Assembly: GCA_018814465.1 (NCBI GenBank)
Contig: JAHIZR010000380.1
Location: 1-29,524, forward strand
Direction: 5' to 3'
DNA: 29,524 nucleotides
Origin: a bacterium
Lineage (GTDB): Bacteria; Electryoneota; RPQS01
Shown: positions 23,788 through 29,524 of the stretch, one piece after another
Numbering within the stretch: the stretch's first letter is position 1
Layout: every line of letters starts with the position of its first letter
Translations under genes and position numbers: made by a program
Notes under the pieces: generated by a model
Seen by the model: only the letters and a program-made list of their open reading frames with translations
The model's database searches: none
Told to the model about the DNA's origin: nothing

Positions 23788-24600
23788 TTACGAACTGGCG
23801 TCCTGGCTGTAGGATGGGTATTCTGTCGGCGGTTGGCTGATCGAACCCGTCTTGATCAGTCTGCCGGCAATCGCCCCGCTTAAGACGGGAACAACTCCGT
23901 AAATAACAGCAATCCCGATTTCCAATGGATAAAGATCATGGGAAGCCGGATTTCGAGATAGATCAAAAATTACGCGAAGGATAACCGCGACCGGCAAGCC
24001 GGGCGTCATCGTCACAACCCAGCGCCAGAGTCGCTCCGGCTTTAAATAGGAAATCGCTGTTGCCGCGGAAAATAAGAGGAACATGGCCGGCAGCGGCACT
24101 TCGCCGGCGGAATTGGCGATTATGGTCAGAATCCCCGCCGCAGTTCCAAATCCCACGGCAGCCTTCCAGTACCGGATATTCTCAGGTTCGCCGGTCAAAT
24201 GGATATGATGCCGGATCAGTTTGCGAATAAAAGCGCCGCCATAAGAACCGATAAAAGCGGGAATCGCGATTGTCACTCCGAACCGAATCTTATCCAGCAA
24301 ATCATAGATTGAAGATGAACCGCCGATGAGAATCGCTTCAAAAACAAAGGCGAAGCTCAACAGAAGTCCGAACCGCCACGGACGATAATGATTCATCCCG
24401 CCCAGCGTCGCACCGCACGCCATCATGCCGGTCACCCAGACAACGGATCCCACCTTGCCTTGCATAAATAGTGGTGCCAGAGTGCAAAGAACCGCGAAAA
24501 GAGCCGCCAATAACCACCAACGGATTCGTCTTTTGCGTCGACGCTGTGTTAGCCCTTGTTCTTCGTTTGTCCGGGGCTGATTGTTGATGGGCGGATTCAT
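23788..24600 (-). CDS. Polytopic membrane protein of unknown function
   Basis: I do not recognise this protein. From ATG 24598-24600 it is 270 residues long. That start has AAGGA 5 nt upstream; an upstream in-frame start at 24654 would add 18 residues without such a site. A basic, hydrophilic N-terminus of about 25 residues (QRRRKRRIRWW) is followed by six or seven hydrophobic helices, and the C-terminal 20 residues are hydrophilic. The basic segment before the first helix suggests an N-in topology. It lies between two DUF3857/transglutaminase paralogues in the same direction, so a link with envelope processing is possible but unproven. Confidence 0.75.
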   Translation of the reverse strand: MNPPINNQPRTNEEQGLTQRRRKRRIRWWLLAALFAVLCTLAPLFMQGKVGSVVWVTGMMACGATLGGMNHYRPWRFGLLLSFAFVFEAILIGGSSSIYDLLDKIRFGVTIAIPAFIGSYGGAFIRKLIRHHIHLTGEPENIRYWKAAVGFGTAAGILTIIANSAGEVPLPAMFLLFSAATAISYLKPERLWRWVVTMTPGLPVAVILRVIFDLSRNPASHDLYPLEIGIAVIYGVVPVLSGAIAGRLIKTGSISQPPTEYPSYSQDASS

Positions 24601-24772
24601 CGGATTCCTTAGGGAGTAGACTTCTCTTATGGTGCAAGAATCCAGCCGAATCACTGATAACTTGCTTGCCTCAGACGCTTAGAATCCCTTTCTGGAATTC
24701 TTTAACTTTCAACCACTTGTCAAATCGGATTATGTGAATTGGCCAAGCAGAATCAGGTAATGAATCACCCGT

Positions 24773-24790
24773 GGTTGTGAATTCGCAACC
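24773..24790. other. Near-perfect 18-bp palindrome in the gap between the DUF3857 gene and the membrane protein gene
   Basis: GGTTG(T)GAATTC(G)CAACC is symmetric apart from one base pair. It lies in the 219-bp gene-free gap 24601-24819, which holds no ORF and no clear terminator or promoter. It could be an operator or a small hairpin in the 3' end of the upstream transcript. Confidence 0.35.
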
Positions 24791-24819
24791 GACGCACGCA
24801 ATTGACCACATGCAATAGA

Positions 24820-26718
24820 CTATGATTTGGTCAATACTACCTGTCCACGCCCCATTTGGTCCCGTTTTTTGAGCATCGTTTGCAACTCTGCATATTCGTC
24901 AAGCATGATACGCAGAGTGGAAACATCCAGTGAACGTTTAACTTTCACAGTGTTCTTCTCTACTTCAATGTTCCGGACCAGTCTGTAGTCGCCATGGTCG
25001 AGGTCGAAGGATTCCGGCAGACTCCTGACTTTCCATCCTTCCGGATAGTCGAGCGTTTCTTCCACCTTCACTTCGAAAGTCGAAGGGATTTCCAAATCAT
25101 AACGCCGATCCGTCAATTCCGATCCCCCAAAGAAATAGTCCGTAAGCAATTCCATGCTTCCGGCCTGTCCCGGAACTTGAAAGAGCAGGAAGTCTCCGGC
25201 GGGAATTGAATAGTCTCTTGCCGTGTAAGCCATTTGAATTGTCACCGGCGCGGAGAAATCCATCAAGTCGCTGAACTGAACGTCACTCAACTCCGCTGTC
25301 GGTGAAATACGCTGAATGATACGCTTAAACATTAACAACCGCTCTTCAGGCGGAATCGACTGCAGATAGTTCCTTAGAACAAGATCAGGAAAACCTTTCG
25401 TTGAAATCGTCAGATCGGAAGCCAGAAGACCATTTTCATCCAGACTGCTGCTGGCAGTTATTTCATAGAGATTATCCTGCGGAGGCACGACGGGCGTCCA
25501 GTCGAGGTCTTTCCCCGCTTCGTTGCAGATGAGCACACCACGATCCTGCTCGTTGGCGGCAAGATAATCCACCGTTTTCTCAATAGTGGGATCGATATAG
25601 ACCACTTCATCCCCTTCGTATACCGCGACGATGGCATGGTTAAACTGATCTGCCGGGATGTCCTGGTCGATCTTCCAAACCGGATTCATCAGCACGATGT
25701 TCGACTCGATTCCGGCTTCGCGCAGCATGCTAACCATTAATGCAGCCTTGTCCCTGCAAACGCCGTATTTGTTGCGGAACGTGACGGGAGCGGATTCCGG
25801 TTTGTAGCCGGCCTTCTTCCCTGTCAAAGCCGTATCAACATAGCGAATCTTGTTGGATACAAAATAAAAGATCGCGCGAATCGCTTCTTCCCTGGGTTTC
25901 CCTTCAGTCAGTTCCTGGACTTGGTCACGAATCGCATCATCGGCGATGGTTTCCGGCTCGGAGAGCGCGAAATACCATTTTGACCAAGTTTCCCAATCAT
26001 CGATGGTAGACACCAGAAGCTGTGCCGCCACTTCAGGAACGGGCGGCATGCCGGGTTCAGGGACCAATTGAGAGATGTTTTCGGCATTCCAGACGTGACG
26101 AGTGATTCCGTCAGATGTTGATTTCAGATATTGCGCTTCGCCCGAACGGACTTTCCAATTCAATTCGACCGTTTCCGAAGCTTCGATTTCGACGTATTTC
26201 TCCTGAACCGGATCACTATGAATAAAATATTCCGTCAGGTTGAACTCGCCGTCGATCGGAGGCTCACGAGTAATCTCCTTGTATGCAACCTCAATTTCCG
26301 CTCCCTTTGTCAATTCGGGGAATGTGATGATTTTCTCGCGCACATTCTGCAAGTAGAACTTACCGAAGGCGGGCATCGGCACATCCTTCACGGATTCAGA
26401 ATCAACCTCTACAATCTTGCCGGACGGTAGATAGATTCTTGCGGCAACAACTTCAACCGTATCATAGCCAAGATTATATACGGTAATATCCTGAGCGTAT
26501 TGCCGGATCGAGCGATCGGTCAACAAGGCTACGCGATAGTGTTTCAGAGTTTCCGAGGTGCCATCCGCGTTCAGATCGACGAAAGTGCAGTCATAGCGAA
26601 CGACCGCGTTGGAAGGTTCGTAAGGAAATTCGACTTGCTCGGGAGGCGTCATCTCCGATTGTGCATAACCAAAAGCGACCATTCCGGCAAGGATCAGGGT
26701 CAGGGTGAAACTCTTCAT
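24820..26718 (-). CDS. Exported DUF3857 and transglutaminase-domain protein with intact catalytic triad
   Basis: This protein is 632 residues from ATG 26716-26718, which starts a clear signal peptide (MKSFTLTLILAGMVAFGYAQ); the longer open frame adds 28 residues that hide it. Residues about 30-240 form the DUF3857 beta domain. Residues about 260-390 form a transglutaminase/protease-like domain with Cys321 (NKYGVCRDKAAL), His361 (FNHAIVAV) and Asp376 (YIDPTIE). The remaining 240 residues are a beta-rich C-terminal region. Such proteins are exported and common in Bacteroidetes-like genomes; their substrates are not known, and cysteine-peptidase or transamidase activity are both possible. The paralogue at 21786-23714 lacks the Cys. 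A promoter candidate with an inverted repeat lies just upstream. Confidence 0.85.
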   Translation of the reverse strand: MKSFTLTLILAGMVAFGYAQSEMTPPEQVEFPYEPSNAVVRYDCTFVDLNADGTSETLKHYRVALLTDRSIRQYAQDITVYNLGYDTVEVVAARIYLPSGKIVEVDSESVKDVPMPAFGKFYLQNVREKIITFPELTKGAEIEVAYKEITREPPIDGEFNLTEYFIHSDPVQEKYVEIEASETVELNWKVRSGEAQYLKSTSDGITRHVWNAENISQLVPEPGMPPVPEVAAQLLVSTIDDWETWSKWYFALSEPETIADDAIRDQVQELTEGKPREEAIRAIFYFVSNKIRYVDTALTGKKAGYKPESAPVTFRNKYGVCRDKAALMVSMLREAGIESNIVLMNPVWKIDQDIPADQFNHAIVAVYEGDEVVYIDPTIEKTVDYLAANEQDRGVLICNEAGKDLDWTPVVPPQDNLYEITASSSLDENGLLASDLTISTKGFPDLVLRNYLQSIPPEERLLMFKRIIQRISPTAELSDVQFSDLMDFSAPVTIQMAYTARDYSIPAGDFLLFQVPGQAGSMELLTDYFFGGSELTDRRYDLEIPSTFEVKVEETLDYPEGWKVRSLPESFDLDHGDYRLVRNIEVEKNTVKVKRSLDVSTLRIMLDEYAELQTMLKKRDQMGRGQVVLTKS

Positions 26719-26749
26719 TATTCTGTCCGTACTTCTGTTTTTTTCTATT

Positions 26750-26785
26750 ATTGCTAAATTACGAATTTTGTACTCCAATAGCAAT
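26750..26785 (-). promoter_or_regulatory. Candidate promoter bracketed by an inverted repeat, upstream of the active transglutaminase-like gene
   Basis: On the minus strand TTGCTA (26779-26784), a 17-bp spacer and TAATTT (26756-26761) could form a sigma-70 promoter. The same boxes lie in the perfect 7-bp arms ATTGCTA and TAGCAAT (26779-26785 and 26750-26756), so a dimeric regulator could cover both boxes. The start codon is about 35 bp further on. Confidence 0.4.
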
Positions 26786-26845
26786 AGTCTAACCATAGGC
26801 ATCTACTGCTTTTAGATAAATCGAGGAAAGAGAATACTGGGGGGC

Positions 26846-26883
26846 AAAAAAAGCCCTACTTCGGGGAGAAAGAAGCAGGGCTT
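26846..26883 (-). terminator. Intrinsic terminator of the sorting-domain surface protein gene
   Basis: A 12-bp stem (AAGCCCTGCTTC with GAAGTAGGGCTT, one G-U pair) with a 9-nt loop is followed on the minus strand by a run of seven T. It lies about 40 bp after the stop codon at 26923. It isolates that gene from the transglutaminase-like genes downstream. Confidence 0.92.
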
Positions 26884-26922
26884 GTCCACAAATAAGAGGC
26901 TATTATTAGCCATCTTAATAAT

Positions 26923-28575
26923 TTACTTTAGTAGCATGATTCTCTTGGTCATCGAAAATTCCGATGATGTCATACGATAGAAATAAGTACCACTGGACAG
27001 ATTTGCACCATTGAAATTGACCGCATAGCGACCGGCTTCATGGAAAGTGTTGACGATTTGTGCCACCTCACGACCGCTAACATCATATACTGTTATATTT
27101 ACGAGACCGTCTTCAGGAATCGAATAACGAATCGTGGTGCTTGGATTGAACGGATTCGGGTAAGCATCGTCCAGTTCATATTCGGTGATTCTGCCCGCAG
27201 CTATGTTTCCATAGGAGGCGCTTTCAACTGACTCATGTACGGTACGCGTTCCGTCCATGCCGACATCAACCAGACGATAATCATAGACGCGACCCACAAT
27301 ACCCAATCGGTCGAAGTAGGTGTAACTGCTGCCAGTCAAGGAGTTATGTGCCTGAAGACGCGCCAGAACAGTGAAATCATCCGTGCCGCTATTGCAGCGT
27401 TCAATTTCCCAGTAGTCAAGTTCGATCTCGGAAGCTGTCGTCCAAACCAAATCCACACCCTCTTCCGAGCTGAAGGCATGGAACGCGGTCAGCTCAACCG
27501 GCAGCCAGGTATCGCCCGGAATCGGTAATTCCTCGCAAATCTCAATTGGATCGCCAAAGACAATATCCTGCTTGTCATCAAGATCACAGGGAATTCCATT
27601 CATCGGCCAGCAGGCATTGGAGCAAAACTCCACGAAGACACTGTCATAAGCATTCCCGCTGACCGGCTGGGAGATATCAAATGAGACACAACCCGAAGCA
27701 TCTGTAAACAGTTCAAGCTCGTGCGGTGTGCCGCTACTGGTGATCTTATAGGTTGCGATAATTCTAATGCCTTCAAGACTGGTATTGCCGACTTCACCCG
27801 CGCGGGCACCGCGGTAAACACAAGCTTGAACAGTTACAACCGAATACTCAGGACCAACAACCGCCGGGTCGTTTGAAACCAACAGTTGATCATCTTCGAG
27901 CATCACATTCTTGTCGAGAGCGTCCAGGACCTTCAGATTCGCAGCATTATTGCGATCAGAATTGGTACTAAAGACTGTATTGATATAGGGATAACTCGGA
28001 GTCGGATCGATCAGATTCGGCCAATTGATACAAAAGTAGGGAATACCATAAGTTGGGCTGCCTAATTTTTTATTGGTCGTAAGTTTCCAAATCGCGAGCT
28101 GATCCACATCATCTTCGAAAGCATTTTGTGCATCGCCCCAGGCCAGCAGATAGGCAGTTGCCTTTAATTGAGCCGCTGAACAAGAATCCTCAGTGATCAC
28201 TGCCGAATCCACATCGACGCAATAGGGTTCGTTTTCCAATGCGTGGTCAATATCAAAGCAGAATGCATAAGCTGTATCGACCAATAAATCACAGGTTCGA
28301 ACAAAGCGCATTTCGCCATAGTTTCCGCCATAGGAACCATTGGGCCACATTGTCGTACCGCGACTGATGCCACCTGTTCCTAAGAAACGCATTCCGTCAT
28401 AATCCCAAGTGCACTGATCATCAAGAGTTACGACAGGACCGCGCTGGTCACCCGGATTAGAACTAAAAGTGCCCCGATCAGCTTCCGGCAGAGCAAAAAC
28501 TGTTTGCCCAATAATGAAGGCCATCAAAAGGGCAATATAGCCTACCCTGTAAAAAAATCTTCCATTCTGTTTCAT
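26923..28575 (-). CDS. Secreted surface protein with C-terminal sorting-type domain and possible thioester-like N-terminal domain
   Basis: The protein is 550 residues from ATG 28573-28575, which has AAGGAG 5 nt upstream and begins a signal peptide (cleaved near Ala28). The C-terminal 85 residues (YPNPFNPSTTIRYSIPEDG, VYDVSGREV, GTYFYRM, ending TKRIMLLK) form a T9SS/FlgD-like sorting domain. Before it, LPVELTAFHAF...VDLVWTTASEIELDYWEIER is the Ig/fibronectin-like module that often accompanies it. The N-terminal half is Cys-rich (Cys55, 95, 106, 119, 132, 182). AFCFDIDH (Cys106) and DQLAIWKLT (Gln159) recall the Cys and Gln motifs of thioester (TQXA/TED) adhesin domains, but the spacing is short. 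It has its own promoter and terminator. The protein is probably cell-surface or released; the exact role is unknown. Confidence 0.85.
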   Translation of the reverse strand: MKQNGRFFYRVGYIALLMAFIIGQTVFALPEADRGTFSSNPGDQRGPVVTLDDQCTWDYDGMRFLGTGGISRGTTMWPNGSYGGNYGEMRFVRTCDLLVDTAYAFCFDIDHALENEPYCVDVDSAVITEDSCSAAQLKATAYLLAWGDAQNAFEDDVDQLAIWKLTTNKKLGSPTYGIPYFCINWPNLIDPTPSYPYINTVFSTNSDRNNAANLKVLDALDKNVMLEDDQLLVSNDPAVVGPEYSVVTVQACVYRGARAGEVGNTSLEGIRIIATYKITSSGTPHELELFTDASGCVSFDISQPVSGNAYDSVFVEFCSNACWPMNGIPCDLDDKQDIVFGDPIEICEELPIPGDTWLPVELTAFHAFSSEEGVDLVWTTASEIELDYWEIERCNSGTDDFTVLARLQAHNSLTGSSYTYFDRLGIVGRVYDYRLVDVGMDGTRTVHESVESASYGNIAAGRITEYELDDAYPNPFNPSTTIRYSIPEDGLVNITVYDVSGREVAQIVNTFHEAGRYAVNFNGANLSSGTYFYRMTSSEFSMTKRIMLLK

Positions 28576-28661
28576 TTGTTCTCCTTGACCTTTCCATGTA
28601 TTTGTTCGAATATCTGTCGTCCGTTTCTTATCCCCCATATCGTATTACCCACTAATAACTT

Positions 28662-28690
28662 GTTATATATAACTTTAATCTGAAATTCAA
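28662..28690 (-). promoter_or_regulatory. Promoter of the sorting-domain surface protein gene
   Basis: On the minus strand TTGAAT (28685-28690), a 17-bp spacer and TATAAC (28662-28667) in an AT-rich stretch form a good sigma-70-like promoter. The predicted leader is about 80 nt. It is divergent from the tRNA promoter, 43 bp away. Confidence 0.6.
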
Positions 28691-28732
28691 ATTATTAGAT
28701 ATTGAGCACATTGAAGCCAGCTATTCGATAGC

Positions 28733-28761
28733 TTGACTTCTCAGAATCAAAGTTTTATATT
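28733..28761 (+). promoter_or_regulatory. Promoter of the tRNA-Ala / SRP RNA unit
   Basis: TTGACT (28733-28738), a 17-bp spacer and TATATT (28756-28761) place transcription start near 28768, a few bases before the mature tRNA at 28773. Confidence 0.75.
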
Positions 28762-28772
28762 GATAAGCTTAT

Positions 28773-28848
28773 GGGGCAGTAGCTCAGTTGGGAGAGCACT
28801 ACGTTCGCAACGTAGGGGTCGGCGGTTCGAGCCCGCTCTGCTCCACCA
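28773..28848 (+). tRNA. tRNA-Ala (anticodon CGC)
   Basis: This is a full cloverleaf of 76 nt with encoded CCA. The acceptor arms GGGGCAG and CTGCTCC include the G3-U70 wobble pair that identifies alanine tRNAs. The D-arm region is GCTCAGTTGGGAGAGC, the anticodon arm is CTACG-TTCGCAA-CGTAG with CGC at the decoding position (reads GCG), and the T-arm contains GGTTCGAGCC. Confidence 0.96.
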
Positions 28849-28854
28849 TTGATT

Positions 28855-28874
28855 CCGTTGCCAGTAGGCAACGG
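28855..28874 (+). other. Perfect hairpin between tRNA-Ala and SRP RNA
   Basis: CCGTTGCC and GGCAACGG form an 8-bp stem with loop AGTA, 6 nt after the tRNA CCA end and 6 nt before the SRP RNA closing stem. No U-run follows, so it is more likely a processing or spacer structure within one precursor transcript than a terminator. Confidence 0.6.
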
Positions 28875-28880
28875 CATCTA

Positions 28881-29014
<134 letters not shown>

Positions 29015-29017
29015 TTT

Positions 29018-29376
29018 GGGATAGAATCACCGTGCTCCCCCCTCCTGCCTGAGTCTAAATGTAATTACATGACCATCCGTTTGCAATGACACAGATTAGT
29101 GTTGTTTGTAATATCTCTCTATGAAACTGATTTAAGTATCTATGCTATTTCTATAATACCTACGAGACAGGTTTACTATACTTAATAGACATATCTCGTC
29201 GAATCCAACCTGTCCACTGACAAGCATCCGCTATCCGCTGTGTCTTATCCCTCTTTAATTCATAATGATACATTATTATGTTTGCTTGGCCTTTCTTCGA
29301 AAAGGCTTACTCGCCAGCACTGATGTCTTGCCTACTGCCTAAAAACCTGCACTTCTGTACAGAAGGATCATAAAGA
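29018..29376 (+). other. 359-bp gene-free stretch with a TATAAT box and several complementary arms (candidate structured leader)
   Basis: No credible ORF is present. TATAAT occurs at 29152-29157, with only a weak -35 (TGATTT, 29128-29133). About 6 nt after it begins ACGAGACAGGTT. ACGAGA (29162-29167) is complementary to TCTCGT (29194-29199), while the overlapping GACAGGTT (29166-29173) is complementary to AACCTGTC (29207-29214). Further arms are CAAGCA/TGCTTG (29221-29226, 29283-29288), enclosing ATAATG-ATA-CATTAT (29262-29276), then GCCTTT/AAAGGC (29289-29306), and the palindrome CTTCTGTACAGAAG (29352-29365) beside the ribosome site of the next gene. I recognise no known riboswitch class. 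Confidence 0.4.
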
Positions 29377-29524
29377 ATGCCTCCTCAAGAACCGCTTGAC
29401 GAACTCAATTTGATTACCGGAAGATTTTGCAGAAAAAGTTTTTGGTATCGCTTGTTATGGTGGATGCTTGCTTGCGAACTGATGCTGGTAATCCTAAATA
29501 TCTGGACGCCGGACGTGATCGCAC
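29377..29524 (+). CDS. Unidentified membrane protein, N-terminal part (runs off the right edge)
   Basis: Forty-nine codons are visible. The ATG at 29377-29379 is fixed by an in-frame TAA two codons upstream (29371-29373), and AAGGA lies 9 nt before it. The first 24 residues are hydrophilic (MPPQEPLDELNLITGRF, then basic CRKSFWYR), followed by one clear hydrophobic helix (LLWWMLACELMLVILNIW), so the N-terminus is probably cytoplasmic. No family can be named from this fragment. The preceding 200 nt look like a structured leader, and the palindrome at 29352-29365 overlaps the ribosome binding site. Confidence 0.6.
   Translation, partial: MPPQEPLDELNLITGRFCRKSFWYRLLWWMLACELMLVILNIWTPDVIA

Noticed and set aside
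29289..29306. Terminator in the gene-free stretch near the right edge
   Set aside because: The GCCTTT/AAAGGC stem has only 6 bp and no U-run follows on either strand.
29162..29376. Known riboswitch class (TPP, cobalamin, c-di-GMP, glycine)
   Set aside because: The CCACTG near 29215 recalls part of a cobalamin box, but the other conserved boxes and their order are absent; nothing fits the other classes.

Overview
ORGANISM. The window reads as a chromosomal segment of a Gram-negative bacterium near the FCB (Fibrobacteres-Chlorobi-Bacteroidetes) assemblage or one of the neighbouring uncultured phyla. This is an inference. It rests on a secreted protein with a C-terminal 'YPNPFNPSTTI...YFYRM' sorting-type domain, DUF3857/transglutaminase-like exported proteins, a Big_2-type lipoprotein, a fused homocysteine methyltransferase/methylenetetrahydrofolate reductase, and separate nuoC and nuoD genes. 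Several genes have clear Shine-Dalgarno sites and several promoters resemble ordinary sigma-70 sites (TTGACA-17-TAnnnT), so it does not look like a typical Bacteroidetes genome. No species call is possible.

LAYOUT. (1) 1-1016, minus: 5' part of a thiamine pyrophosphokinase gene, then pgeF. (2) 1032-2198, plus: a glutaryl-CoA dehydrogenase, divergent from pgeF with only 15 bp between them and convergent with the next gene at an overlapping stop codon pair. (3) 2195-10493, minus: a housekeeping run comprising the methionine/folate fusion enzyme, an MBL-fold hydrolase, a CpsB-type PHP phosphatase, a membrane Fe-S oxidoreductase of the ETF-quinone type, leucyl aminopeptidase, PanD and a nitronate monooxygenase/FabK-like flavoprotein. 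(4) 10588-21572, minus: a respiratory complex I operon in the order [ECF S-like membrane protein]-nuoA-B-C-[Ig-like lipoprotein]-nuoD-E-F-[XRE regulator]-nuoG-H-I, with a good promoter at 21652-21680. nuoJ-N are not in the window. (5) 21786-28575, minus: exported proteins, namely two DUF3857/transglutaminase paralogues (one with the Cys-His-Asp triad, one without) flanking an unrecognised membrane protein, then a sorting-domain surface protein with its own promoter and terminator. (6) 28733-29017, plus: tRNA-Ala(CGC) with promoter, a hairpin, and the signal recognition particle RNA. (7) 29018-29524: a 359-bp gene-free stretch with a TATAAT box and several complementary arms, then the start of an unidentified membrane protein running off the window.

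HOW IT FITS TOGETHER. The acyl-CoA dehydrogenase passes electrons to ETF, and the membrane Fe-S protein is of the kind that moves electrons from ETF to quinone, while complex I supplies quinol from NADH. The window therefore holds two entries to one respiratory chain. The most unusual points are the three non-complex-I genes built into the nuo operon, the active/inactive transglutaminase pair, a possible thioester-type adhesin domain in the sorting-domain protein, and a candidate structured leader at the right edge.
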